This document shows positions 14,261 through 22,197 of a stretch of 57,970 nt of DNA, in pieces. Both the position numbers and the translations under genes were made by a program. The DNA lies in NCBI RefSeq assembly GCF_000424065.1, contig NZ_AUJE01000029.1, forward strand, positions 1 through 57,970, given 5' to 3'. Within the stretch, counting starts at the first letter, position 1; the number at the start of each line of letters is the position of its first letter. The notes below the pieces were generated by a model. It was given only the letters and a program-made list of their open reading frames with translations, was not told where the DNA came from and made no database searches. Source of the stretch: Selenomonas ruminantium subsp. ruminantium ATCC 12561. Lineage in GTDB: Bacteria; Bacillota; Negativicutes; Selenomonadales; Selenomonadaceae.

Positions 14261-15963
14261 TGCGCCGTCACGGCAATAGCAAAGACCCACGTTTCTTCAC
14301 CTTCAAACAGGCCAAAGATATGGGCTATTCCATCAAGAAGGGCGCTAAGTCCACCCTTATCCGCATGGGCTTTTATGCCGAGAAAGACCTTGAAGGAAAT
14401 GAACTGCCGGAGGATGAAAAGCACTGGACAAATAGATACTACCGTGTTTTCCACGCCACAGACTGCTGCCAAGGCATGACCTACGTCAAGGACGAGAATG
14501 GCAAACAAGTCTATGCTCCAGCTTATGACAGTGAAGGTAAGCCGGTCTTAGTAGAGGCCAAGGACAAAGATGGAAAGACTGTGATGGTTCCTAAGATGGA
14601 GCCGGTGATTAAATACGAACCTATCCCGGAGTATGTGTCCAAGGCAGAAGGGTACACCCATGATGACCAGATTGAGCTTGCCGAAGCCATGCTGAAAAGG
14701 TCAGGAGCCAAAATCTTCAATGACCAGGCCAACAGGGCATACTACCGTCCCAGTGCAGATGAAATCCATCTGCCAGCCCAAGAAGCTTTCCCGGAAATTG
14801 CAGATTACTATGCCACGGCCTTGCATGAGCTTGGTCATTGGACAGGACATAGCAGCCGCTTAAATCGCTTTGGCATGGGCAGCGTGGACTTTGGCTCTCC
14901 CACCTATGCAAAAGAAGAACTCCGGGCAGAACTGGCCTCCACCTTCTTGTCCGCCGATCTTGGCATTCCCATGAACACCCAGAACCACGCCGCCTACATT
15001 GGCAGCTGGCTGAAAGCACTGAAGGAAGATAAGACCGAAATCTTCAAAGCTGCCAACGATGCCTCCAAGATAGCCAAATACCTTGAGAACTATGTACGGG
15101 ATTTGATGAAGGAAAAGCTTCAGGCAAAAAGCGCAGAGGAAGTCAGCAAACCTGCCACTAAGCTCTATGTGGCTATCCATCAGCTAGGAGAAGGCCATGA
15201 TTGGCACTTTGACAGCTGGAAAGAAGCCAGCAAGACCCATAATGCCAAAAATCCCTTGGATTTCAAGGCCTACGAGCAGAAATGGCAGGAAGCCTATGAA
15301 GCCAAGGGAGAGAATATATCGTCCATTCTCGAACACATCTACACCGAGCACAACGCAGATAACAGACCTTCCGGGCAGGTGATGTCTTCCCTGTCTATGA
15401 GTGATGTAGTACAGGTCAATGAACGTTACTTTTATGTAGACAGCGTAGGTTTTCAGGAACTTAACGTCAAGCCTTTCAAGGATATGGAGCTTATGACCCC
15501 GGTTTCCAATGAAAAAATCGAAAAGACCATTGCTGCAGACCGAGAGGCCATAGGCGCAGATAAGCACGATGCTTACCAAAAGAGCTTCAACGAGGCTTAT
15601 TTTGCCGGTTCCCCGGTAAATTTCTCGAATTCCGGTACGGTGGAGGACGATTATAACAAGTTTATCTTCAATAATGCCCAGAAATACAGTCTTTCCAGCC
15701 TCCGCTCTGCGGATCAGGCTGGATGGGAAAAAGCAGACGAGGCTTTTTTAGAAGAAATTGCCCATAAGAGCTGCGAGAAAAACGGATATGTAGATAAGAC
15801 CGACATTGACCGGGCCACCATAACCCTCTTCAAGTTAAGCCCCAGAATGGCTGTGTTGGAAGGGGACAAGCAGGAATATACCAAAAAGCTCAAAGATAAC
15901 GTTCTGGCATCCGAATTCTGTAAGGAACATACGACCACCAAGACAGCGGCAGCGGTCAGATAA
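14173..15963 (+). CDS. ardC: ArdC-like antirestriction protein with zinc metallopeptidase domain
   Basis: The readable frame (596 residues from GTG 14173) continues the 14072 frame after a one-base shift; the full protein would have about 630 residues. It contains the N-terminal ssDNA-binding ArdC region (INGKTGRPYYKDN, then RFFTFKQAKDMGYSIKKGAK) and the zincin motif ALHELGHWTGH (HELGH, near residue 250 of the full protein). ArdC proteins protect incoming single-stranded plasmid DNA in the recipient. The C-terminal 200 residues are element-specific, and part of them is duplicated at 55955-56237. It is the fourth reading frame of the 12317 operon. If the frameshift is real, the N-terminal domain is damaged. 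Confidence 0.8.
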   Translation: MGAAIAAVPINGKTGRPYYKDNLIRLSIVMRRHGNSKDPRFFTFKQAKDMGYSIKKGAKSTLIRMGFYAEKDLEGNELPEDEKHWTNRYYRVFHATDCCQGMTYVKDENGKQVYAPAYDSEGKPVLVEAKDKDGKTVMVPKMEPVIKYEPIPEYVSKAEGYTHDDQIELAEAMLKRSGAKIFNDQANRAYYRPSADEIHLPAQEAFPEIADYYATALHELGHWTGHSSRLNRFGMGSVDFGSPTYAKEELRAELASTFLSADLGIPMNTQNHAAYIGSWLKALKEDKTEIFKAANDASKIAKYLENYVRDLMKEKLQAKSAEEVSKPATKLYVAIHQLGEGHDWHFDSWKEASKTHNAKNPLDFKAYEQKWQEAYEAKGENISSILEHIYTEHNADNRPSGQVMSSLSMSDVVQVNERYFYVDSVGFQELNVKPFKDMELMTPVSNEKIEKTIAADREAIGADKHDAYQKSFNEAYFAGSPVNFSNSGTVEDDYNKFIFNNAQKYSLSSLRSADQAGWEKADEAFLEEIAHKSCEKNGYVDKTDIDRATITLFKLSPRMAVLEGDKQEYTKKLKDNVLASEFCKEHTTTKTAAAVR

Positions 15964-15975
15964 GAGGTATCGCCA

Positions 15976-16332
15976 ATGAAAACCGTAGTTACAGATGTAG
16001 ACGTAGAACGCTCCTGCGGTGGTCAGTATTTCACCATTTACATCAAACAGGGGAAACTGGCCGGGAATATGCTCCTGCCGCAGGAAATCATAGTAGACAA
16101 AGAAAAAGGTATTATCGAAGCCGCACAGGATTATATAGACAAACATGAAGAAGATGTGCCCATACTAGCGGAACTTCTGGATATCACAGCAGTTGGAACT
16201 GTGACACGATATCTGGTCGATAGGTCGCTGGCAAGTAAGTCAGGCATGGTATTCGTAGAAAATGACAGCGAGGAAATAAAAAGCCTTGTGGCTGACCTAC
16301 ACGAAGCATTCGCACCTTTGATGATGTATTGA
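15976..16332 (+). CDS. small protein at the end of the ArdC operon
   Basis: This 118-residue protein is of unknown function. It is mostly beta at the start (GGQYFTIYIKQGKLAGNMLL) and helical later, with no membrane segment. It follows the ArdC-like stop by 12 nt with AGAGGT before the ATG and closes the operon. An open frame without a start codon continues in another phase to 16476 (it includes EYHRPDEYSNVGEPLIHCY). The gene may therefore once have been longer and lost its end by a frameshift. Confidence 0.6.
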   Translation: MKTVVTDVDVERSCGGQYFTIYIKQGKLAGNMLLPQEIIVDKEKGIIEAAQDYIDKHEEDVPILAELLDITAVGTVTRYLVDRSLASKSGMVFVENDSEEIKSLVADLHEAFAPLMMY

Positions 16333-16522
16333 CCTGCCTAGAAGCGGATTGCCAGAAGTTCCCTGTCTTACGTGATAGTGTAGAATACCACAGACCTGAT
16401 GAATACAGCAACGTTGGAGAACCACTAATTCATTGCTATACAAGCATTGCATGGGTATTTTTTTACACTCCAGCTTAACATTAGAATTTTTAAAGAAAAA
16501 GGGGCTGTGAAATAACACATCC
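16333..16522 (+). other. possible frameshifted 3' extension and degenerate terminator
   Basis: A protein-like open frame without a start runs from about 16297 to 16476. Behind it, 16497-16523 holds an imperfect hairpin (AGGGGCTGTG / CACATCCCT). An almost identical sequence lies inverted at 18296-18328, where it serves as the terminator of the opposing operon. Confidence 0.35.
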
Positions 16523-16606
16523 CTAATAACAAAGGCGGTTATCCCACCAGCTGCCACCAGACACATTGTCCAGTTCCATAAACTCCAGTTCTTTCTTGTC
16601 CATCAT
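16523..16606 (-). CDS. micro-ORF with double-glycine leader
   Basis: The 27-codon frame encodes a leader-like segment KKELEFMELDNVSGG followed by the short core SWWDNRLCY. Leu, Val and Gly-Gly fall at the positions expected for leaders cut by C39 peptidase transporters (class II bacteriocins and signalling peptides). AAAGGGGTTGT precedes the ATG, and TTGACA with TATAGA further upstream (16660-16680 region) could be a promoter. No C39 transporter is in the window, and the core is very short, so it could also be a truncated precursor. Confidence 0.4.
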   Translation of the reverse strand: MMDKKELEFMELDNVSGGSWWDNRLCY

Positions 16607-16692
16607 TTTTGACAACCCCTTTCTTTTGTATTTAGTTGACTTTGTTTACCTTTGTCTATACTTACGATTGATAATGTCAAGCATTACAAAAA

Positions 16693-16887
16693 TTATTTCA
16701 AAATCAATACACACTTTTTGAACTGGGGGATATAAAGAACAGAGGAAAAGATAAAAATGAGGGGCCTATCTACATCAGGAACAGAATACGCTTCAGATAC
16801 TGTTCCGAAGCCTAAAAACATAACCAGAACACCAACTGCCACAAAGTGAACTATCTTCATAACTGGAACCCATAGCCCGCAAACCAT
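16693..16887 (-). CDS. small exported or membrane peptide, uncertain
   Basis: The 64-codon frame has a hydrophobic segment (HFVAVGVLVMFLGFGTVSEA) that looks like a signal peptide with an AxA-like site, and a second hydrophobic stretch near residues 42-62. GCAGGA lies 5 nt before the ATG. The neighbouring GG-leader micro-ORF is in the same direction, downstream. There is no recognisable family. It may be a real small secreted peptide or a decayed gene. Confidence 0.28.
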   Translation of the reverse strand: MVCGLWVPVMKIVHFVAVGVLVMFLGFGTVSEAYSVPDVDRPLIFIFSSVLYIPQFKKCVLILK

Positions 16888-16979
16888 TATTCCTGCTTTA
16901 TAAAATAATTTTCAAAAAACGAAAAATGTGCTGTGATGAAATGCGAAAGCAATTTATCTACAGCACATTTTTTATTTTA

Positions 16980-18176
16980 TCAATCGGCGTCTTGGATTTC
17001 ATCCAACACAACTGTTGCATCATCCTTGCTGCGATACTGAATAACTGCCAGCAACAAAAACAAGCCCATTATAGCGGCAATCCAGCCAAACATTCCGGTA
17101 AAACCAATTTCCCCAGCTACAGTTCCCAGCACCAAAATACCGGTACTCGTGCCAATATCCAGCATATTGTAGAACGTGGCACTGGCTGCACTGTGTCGGT
17201 CCGGCCGCACCTGATTGAGCATCCATGTCAAAAGTGCCGGTAAAAGGGCACCAGCGCCTAAGCCATAAAAAGCCGATGCTGTCAGCATCCAGCCCAACGA
17301 CGGAGCCCAAAGCAAAAGCCCCAAGGCCGCCAAGTACGAAACTGCCCCAGGGAGAACCACTGCAAAGGCCCCATAACGATCCAGTAACCTGCCGCCGAAG
17401 GGACGGGAAATAAAGATGAATAATGTACCGATTACAAAGAAAAGGCCAGCTCCCTCAATCCCCTTTTCCGCTGCCAGCATGGCAATGAAGGTATTGACGC
17501 TGCCGTAGCCAGCACCAAACAAAATGGTCAGTAGTGCCGGTCCCCCGGTATTGCGTTCACACAAGCGGTTGCGGATGGAAGACTTGATAGGCGAAAATTC
17601 AGGAAGTTCTGATACATGCTTTTTCCCCCGGCAGATATAGGCAAAGAACAGGGCCAGCAGGGCAGCAGTTATCGACGATAAGAAAAGATTTACTGCCCCC
17701 TCAGACAAAAGCCACAATCCTAAAGCTGGAGCCATAGCCATAGCGACAGTACTTCCCAAACCGAAATAACCGATCCCCTCGCCCCGGCGGGAAGCAGGAA
17801 TCACATCGGCCGCCAGCGCCGCCGCAAAAGTCGTAGCCAGGCCAAAGCCAAAACCATGGATTACCCGGGCAAACACCAAGGCATGGATGTTGGCAAACAG
17901 CATATAGCCAAGCGTTGCAAAAACACAAAGGACGAGACCAGCATACAAGCAAATTTTTTTACCAAAAGCCCGCACTCCCGTGTCCGTAAACAAGCGGATA
18001 AAAATCGCTGAATAACCAAAAATACCGCCAATTAACCCCATTTGCATTCCTGTAGCCCCGAGACTTGCCGCATACAGGGTAATCGTCGGCAGCAAAAAAT
18101 GAAAACTGGCAAACAACAGGCCATTAGCCGCAATTAACGCACCGAAATTCCGTGTCCATAATTTTTCTTTTGTCAA
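16980..18176 (-). CDS. MFS efflux-type transporter
   Basis: The 398-residue protein has about 12 hydrophobic segments and the MFS layout: a first half of six helices, a loop near residue 190-205 (CRGKKHVSELPEFSPIKSSI), then six more. RVIHGFGFGLATTF in helix 4 and DRYGAF after helix 8 match drug-efflux MFS signatures. It sits in the inner membrane and probably exports a small toxic compound by proton antiport. The start is TTG with GAGAGGAG upstream. It stands between two convergent element operons and has its own promoter with an operator, so it looks like inserted cargo. The substrate cannot be told. Confidence 0.8.
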   Translation of the reverse strand: MTKEKLWTRNFGALIAANGLLFASFHFLLPTITLYAASLGATGMQMGLIGGIFGYSAIFIRLFTDTGVRAFGKKICLYAGLVLCVFATLGYMLFANIHALVFARVIHGFGFGLATTFAAALAADVIPASRRGEGIGYFGLGSTVAMAMAPALGLWLLSEGAVNLFLSSITAALLALFFAYICRGKKHVSELPEFSPIKSSIRNRLCERNTGGPALLTILFGAGYGSVNTFIAMLAAEKGIEGAGLFFVIGTLFIFISRPFGGRLLDRYGAFAVVLPGAVSYLAALGLLLWAPSLGWMLTASAFYGLGAGALLPALLTWMLNQVRPDRHSAASATFYNMLDIGTSTGILVLGTVAGEIGFTGMFGWIAAIMGLFLLLAVIQYRSKDDATVVLDEIQDAD

Positions 18177-18195
18177 AATGATGTCGCTCCTCTCT

Positions 18196-18252
18196 GTAAT
18201 TGACCCGTCAATTACAATCTCTTATTATAATATGTAATAATCAACATGTCAA
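18196..18252 (-). promoter_or_regulatory. MFS promoter with palindromic operator
   Basis: On the minus strand TTGACA (18247-18252) and TATAAT (18224-18229) are exactly 17 bp apart, a full consensus promoter. Just downstream, over the expected transcription start, lies GTAATTGAC-N2-GTCAATTAC (18196-18215), a 20-bp palindrome. This is the usual place for a TetR- or MarR-type repressor. No such regulator gene is adjacent. Confidence 0.75.
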
Positions 18253-18295
18253 TTTACTGTTATTGAAGAACGCTGCTGTCCCTCCCCTTGCATAC

Positions 18296-18328
18296 AAAAA
18301 GGGATGTGTTATTTCACACCCCCTTTTC
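18296..18328 (-). terminator. terminator of the ssb-topB operon
   Basis: On the minus strand AAAAGGG and CCCTTTTT flank GGTGTGAAATAACACA, giving a long hairpin ending in T. It starts 20 nt after the last gene. A close inverted copy lies at 16497-16523. Confidence 0.6.
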
Positions 18329-18347
18329 TTTTCATGGCAGGTGAGTA

Positions 18348-18563
18348 TTACTCGCCATAAACTTCCTTGAGTTTGCCAAGAGCCTCTTCAGGAGCAATGC
18401 CTTTATTTACAAGATACTCATTGAGCACCTTAAAATCCGTTCTGGTTTTCTTGGCTTCAAGGTCTGCTAATTGAGCTTTCAGAGCCTTGATTTCTTCGGA
18501 TTTTTTTTCAATTTTGGCTGTGATGTTTTCAATTTTCTGTTCATAATTTGCTGTTCTTGCCAT
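18348..18563 (-). CDS. small coiled-coil protein
   Basis: The 71-residue product from ATG 18563 is a coiled coil for its first half (KIENITAKIEKKSEEIKALK) with a short C-terminal helical domain ending in LKEVYGE. I choose 18563 because AGGAGG lies 9 nt before it; an upstream in-frame ATG at 18605 has no such site. It is last in the topB operon, 95 nt behind ssb. Such small proteins are common in Firmicutes mobile elements and have no assigned function. Confidence 0.65.
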   Translation of the reverse strand: MARTANYEQKIENITAKIEKKSEEIKALKAQLADLEAKKTRTDFKVLNEYLVNKGIAPEEALGKLKEVYGE

Positions 18564-18657
18564 GATGATTCCTCCTAAAATTGGATTATTTATTTTTGAT
18601 TCCATCTAAAATATGTAATTTCCACCTAAAAGCGGATTTTCCTGCTTTTCCAAACAA

Positions 18658-19122
18658 TCAAAATGGAATTTCTGGGCCAAAATCACTGGCAGGAATACTC
18701 ATGTCCTGTAAAGTGGGCACACCTACGGAGGCATTGCTTTCATCCAAGGGAATGGCAGTATCTTTTATATTGGTAGTCGGGATATTGCTATTTTTTGAAG
18801 ACCTGGGCATGTCAACAAATTCTACTTTGTCAGCAGTTACTTCACTGAATTTTAGATGTTTGCCATCCGATGTAGTGTAGGTATTATTGGAAAGGTGGCC
18901 TCGGATATTTAATTGACGGCCTTTTACAAGATAGTCCCGGCAGTTCTCGGCAATTTTTCCCCATGCGTTGATACGGTGAAATTCTGCCGGAATCTTACCG
19001 TCCTTATTTCGCTTGAATCCTGTCGGGGTGGCGAGATTAAAGTGAGAAAACAGTCTGCCATCTTTGGTAACACGGCTGTCAATGTCCGTGGCTACACGGC
19101 CACTAAGAATTACAATGTTCAT
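18658..19122 (-). CDS. ssb: single-stranded DNA-binding protein
   Basis: This 154-residue SSB has an OB fold in its first 105 residues: MNIVILSGRVATD, FHRINAWGKIAENC (the conserved W), and LNIRGHLSNNTYT. A flexible linker and the tail DFGPEIPF follow. The tail is the interaction peptide that recruits other DNA enzymes and ends in the canonical Pro-Phe, though it is less acidic than in chromosomal SSB. It follows topB by 3 nt, so the two are likely translated together and both serve single-stranded element DNA during transfer or replication. Confidence 0.92.
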   Translation of the reverse strand: MNIVILSGRVATDIDSRVTKDGRLFSHFNLATPTGFKRNKDGKIPAEFHRINAWGKIAENCRDYLVKGRQLNIRGHLSNNTYTTSDGKHLKFSEVTADKVEFVDMPRSSKNSNIPTTNIKDTAIPLDESNASVGVPTLQDMSIPASDFGPEIPF

Positions 19123-19125
19123 AAA

Positions 19126-21174
19126 TTATCCTGCCTTTCGATGGAAGTTTTTCTTACCGTAACTGCCGGTCTTTTTCTTGGCGGGAGCCGGATTGAAGTT
19201 AGGCTTGCCTCGTTTATCGCTGAAGATGGATTTGCATTCCCTTTCCGGGTCGGTGCAAATCCAATATTTTTTTCCGTTCTTTTTGGAGGTGATGAGTTTC
19301 AGCGGTCTGCCGCACTGGGGACATTTGGGAATATCCTTCGGTGGTTCGATTTCCTTATGAATGGCATCATCAAGAAGCCGCTTGATGTAGGTTTTCTGCT
19401 GGGAGAAGAAATCCTGCACGGACATTTCCCGGTTGCTGATGGTCTCTAAGTTTTTCTCCCAAAGGGCTGTAATATCCGGGTAGGTAATGCTGTCCGGCAG
19501 CAGCTCGATTATCATCATAGCCTTTTCCGTGGGCACAAGGTTTTTCTTATCCAGCTTCAGATAGTTGCGTTCCTGCAGAAGTTTAATTTCTCCTGCTCGA
19601 GTGGCTTCGGTGCCGATGCCGGAGCAGTCCTTCAAGATGGGCTTTAGGGATTTATCCTTGACGTAGCTGTCGATATTCTTCATAGCCGCCAGCAGGGTGG
19701 ATGTGGTAAAACGCTTAGGAGGCTTGGTGACCTTTGTGATTAACTCTGCTTGCAGATTGGTCACGCCATCCCCGTTCTGCACTGCCGGAAGCTGGGCTTG
19801 TTCCTCATTTTCGCCGTCCTTGTCTGTTGGCTCGCCTTGATAGAGCACTTTCCAGCCTTGGGAGAGAATGACCTTGCCATTGGCAACAAAGGTTTCCCCT
19901 GCAGCTTCAATCTCGATATGAGTAGTAAGGAATTTTTGGGCTGGGTAGAACTGGGCGAGGTAGGCTTTGGCCACCATGCTGTAAAGGTTCCGCTGCATAT
20001 CCGTCAGTTCAGCCATATTGGCTTTTACTGTTGTCGGCACAATGGCGTGATGGGCAGAAATCTTCTTGTCGTTCCATGCCTTGCTGCGGAGTGCGGTATC
20101 GGCACTTTGGGTCAAAGTCGCAAATTCTTCAGATAAAGAGGAAAGGTTTTCGATAATTTGCGGCACATCGGCCAGCTGGTTGGTGGGCAGGTAATCGCAG
20201 TCGGAACGAGGATATGTTGTTAGTTTCTTTTCATATAATTCCTGCTGGGTGTCCAAGACTTGTTGGGGAGAATAGCCGTATTTTTTTCCTGCCGCAATTT
20301 GCAGAGCAGACAAAGAATAAGGTAGTGGCGATTGAGCCTGACCTTCCTTTTGCTCAACTTTACGTATAACCCCTGTTTGTCCCTGAATCTTGGCTGCTAT
20401 GGCTTCTGCCCGTGCTTTTTCCAAAAGTCTGCCTTCGGCATCCAGCCCTTCCATATCCTCCGGCATCTGCCAGTGGGAACGGATTTCCCCTTGCTCATGC
20501 TGCCAAGTAGCGCTGACCTGAAAATAGTTCACTGGGTGAAAATCCTGAATTTCTTTTTCCCGGCGCACCACCAGACCTAAAGTTGGTGTCTGTACCCGGC
20601 CAACGCTGACCACGCTGCTATAACCAGCCTTTTCGGCATGTTTGGTGCAGGCACGAGTCATGTTCATGCCAATAATCCAGTCAGCCCGGGAACGGGCAAG
20701 GGCTGAATTGCGGAGGCCGATAAATTCCCGGTTATCCCGTAAATCGGCCAAGGCATCATGGACAGATTTTTCATCCAGAGCATTGACAAGGATGCGCTGA
20801 ATAGGCTTTTTGCCGAGAACACCGATATAGTTCAGCACCTCATCCACGAGTAACTGTCCTTCTCTGTCCGGGTCACCGGCGTTGACAATGGTATCGGCCT
20901 TCAGGTCTAAATCCTTCACGGCCTTGAATTGCTCTTTGGCAGTTGCCTTAACCTTCATCTGCCATTTTTTCGGGATAATGGGCAGCAGCGCAATATCCCA
21001 AGATTTGTATTTCTCGTCATACTCCTGTGGCGCAAATTGCTCTAAGATATGCCCGAAGCACCATGTAACAACATCATTTCCACAGACAAAGCAAAACCTT
21101 TGTTTGTCCGCGCTGCCCAGCCCCTTGGCAATGGCCTCGGCAAGGCTGGGCTTTTCGGCTATGAATAAACGCAT
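19126..21174 (-). CDS. topB: DNA topoisomerase III (type IA)
   Basis: This 682-residue protein has the type IA architecture. The Toprim domain lies at the N-terminus (MRLFIAEKPSLAEAIAKGLG; later GDPDREGQLLVDE, with the metal-binding acids). The catalytic tyrosine near residue 319 is in KLTTYPRSDCDYLPTN. A four-cysteine zinc finger sits at the end (PKCPQCGRPLKL, then CTDPERECKS) before a basic tail. It relaxes and decatenates DNA through single-strand passage, and plasmid-borne TopB enzymes help separate replication and transfer intermediates. It is part of a minus-strand operon starting near 21864, upstream of ssb. Confidence 0.95.
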   Translation of the reverse strand: MRLFIAEKPSLAEAIAKGLGSADKQRFCFVCGNDVVTWCFGHILEQFAPQEYDEKYKSWDIALLPIIPKKWQMKVKATAKEQFKAVKDLDLKADTIVNAGDPDREGQLLVDEVLNYIGVLGKKPIQRILVNALDEKSVHDALADLRDNREFIGLRNSALARSRADWIIGMNMTRACTKHAEKAGYSSVVSVGRVQTPTLGLVVRREKEIQDFHPVNYFQVSATWQHEQGEIRSHWQMPEDMEGLDAEGRLLEKARAEAIAAKIQGQTGVIRKVEQKEGQAQSPLPYSLSALQIAAGKKYGYSPQQVLDTQQELYEKKLTTYPRSDCDYLPTNQLADVPQIIENLSSLSEEFATLTQSADTALRSKAWNDKKISAHHAIVPTTVKANMAELTDMQRNLYSMVAKAYLAQFYPAQKFLTTHIEIEAAGETFVANGKVILSQGWKVLYQGEPTDKDGENEEQAQLPAVQNGDGVTNLQAELITKVTKPPKRFTTSTLLAAMKNIDSYVKDKSLKPILKDCSGIGTEATRAGEIKLLQERNYLKLDKKNLVPTEKAMMIIELLPDSITYPDITALWEKNLETISNREMSVQDFFSQQKTYIKRLLDDAIHKEIEPPKDIPKCPQCGRPLKLITSKKNGKKYWICTDPERECKSIFSDKRGKPNFNPAPAKKKTGSYGKKNFHRKAG

Positions 21175-21186
21175 AATTTCCTCTCC

Positions 21187-21582
21187 TTAAAAACTGACTT
21201 TGCTGGCAGATGCAGCAATTTTTGCTTCGGCTCCATCACTGGATGAAGGAACAGTGGATTTTTCCATTTCTGGCTTTTTCTCCTTGCCCATGTTCTCGAT
21301 AATGAGCCGGAGGGCTGCTTGCATGGTTTCCTTATCCTCAAGGTCAATACCGTAGCTCTTTAATTCACCAACCATATTGGAGTGTTTGCTGGCGTTCAGG
21401 CTATATTCTAAAGTCTTGATTTCCGCTTTTAGCTTATTGCGGCGGTCACGGAGTTTGTCCAAATCCTTTTCCACTGCTTCCAGCTGCTCTTTCTTCTTGG
21501 CCAACTGCTCGACTTTCTTTTCCCCGTTACCACTGACAATCTAGTAAATGCTTTCTACTTCCTGATGGCTAATGTTCATCAT
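21187..21582 (-). CDS. coiled-coil protein interrupted by an amber codon
   Basis: From ATG 21582 the frame reads MMNISHQEVESIY, then TAG at 21541-21543, then continues in the same frame as IVSGNGEKKVEQLAKKKEQL and on to 21187. The downstream part alone could start at TTG 21504 (105 residues). Its first 50 residues are a coiled coil rich in K, E and L, and the rest is acidic. The upstream ATG overlaps the previous stop (ATGA), the normal coupling. The amber codon therefore looks like a nonsense mutation, a sequencing error or readthrough. Function is unknown; it belongs to the topB operon. Confidence 0.6.
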
Positions 21583-21836
21583 AAATCTGCCTCCCTTTTG
21601 TAATCCTGCAAGATTTGCAGAACCCTGTCATGGTCATAACAATCCAAGATACCTGCTTTCTCGAAAATCATGCCAGCCTTGTAAATCTTCAGTACATGCT
21701 GGTACTTTTTCACTGTCTGGCTATCTTGGTAGATTTCTCTTTCTAAGGCTTTCTGCTTTGCCTCCATTACTTCAATCTGCCGATTGACAGCGGCAAGGCC
21801 TTTAGTGCGTTGCTCCAACCTTGTTATGGGTAACAC
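21579..21836 (-). CDS. small coiled-coil protein, DUF3847-like
   Basis: The 85-residue product has a heptad-rich helix (RQIEVMEAKQKALEREIYQD) followed by MIFEKAGILDCYDHDRVLQI. This resembles DUF3847-type proteins found beside relaxases in Firmicutes elements. It is the first gene of the topB operon, 28 bp downstream of promoter box copy 3. The stop overlaps the next ATG. The family match is from the helix pattern and context only. Confidence 0.6.
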   Translation of the reverse strand: MLPITRLEQRTKGLAAVNRQIEVMEAKQKALEREIYQDSQTVKKYQHVLKIYKAGMIFEKAGILDCYDHDRVLQILQDYKREADL

Positions 21837-21863
21837 CTTCCTTCCGAAGAGATACCCACATTA

Positions 21864-21904
21864 TAAATATGATTGGGGGTCCAAAAACTATACAATATTT
21901 TACT
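21864..21904 (-). promoter_or_regulatory. shared promoter box, copy 3
   Basis: Read on the minus strand this is the box AGTAAAATATTGTATAG followed by TTTTTGGACCCCCAATCATA. It has a better -10 (TCATAT) than copies 1 and 2 and the same 17-bp spacing from TTGTAT. It ends 28 bp before the first gene of the topB operon. Confidence 0.65.
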
Positions 21905-22022
21905 CAACGCAAAAATCTTCATAGGGTGAAAAAATATAGGGGGTTCTGAATCCTCGCCAATATTCGAACCTAAGCACATTTTGGTAAGGAAAGGTGCTAT
22001 AATGCCAACATACGTCAGCAGC

Positions 22023-22140
22023 ACCCCGTTAAGATGGGGTTACATGTGCATCTAGGAGTTTCTCATTTGGAGAAACTCAAATTACTGGTATCGAGGAAAG
22101 GGACTTCCCTCAATACTGGGACGGGACAGCTCCTTAAAGC
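22023..22140 (+). other. oriT: candidate origin of transfer (oriT)
   Basis: Between the divergent topB operon and the relaxase lies a cluster of hairpins. ACCCC-N8-GGGGT is at 22023-22040, a perfect 9-bp repeat GAGTTTCTC-N5-GAGAAACTC at 22056-22078, and shorter AGGGA/TCCCT and AGCTCCTTAAAGCT repeats follow to 22140. A relaxase nick site is usually next to such hairpins and next to its gene. The nick position cannot be read from sequence alone. Confidence 0.5.
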
Positions 22141-22197
22141 TGCCCTTTTGCCATTCGCTGCCGCTCATTGAACTGCCGTTGGCTGAAGGAGAAGACC

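Noticed and set aside
16333-16980. Further genes between the ArdC operon and the MFS gene
   Set aside because: Apart from the GG micro-ORF and a weak 64-codon frame, the open frames lack start codons or ribosome binding sites.
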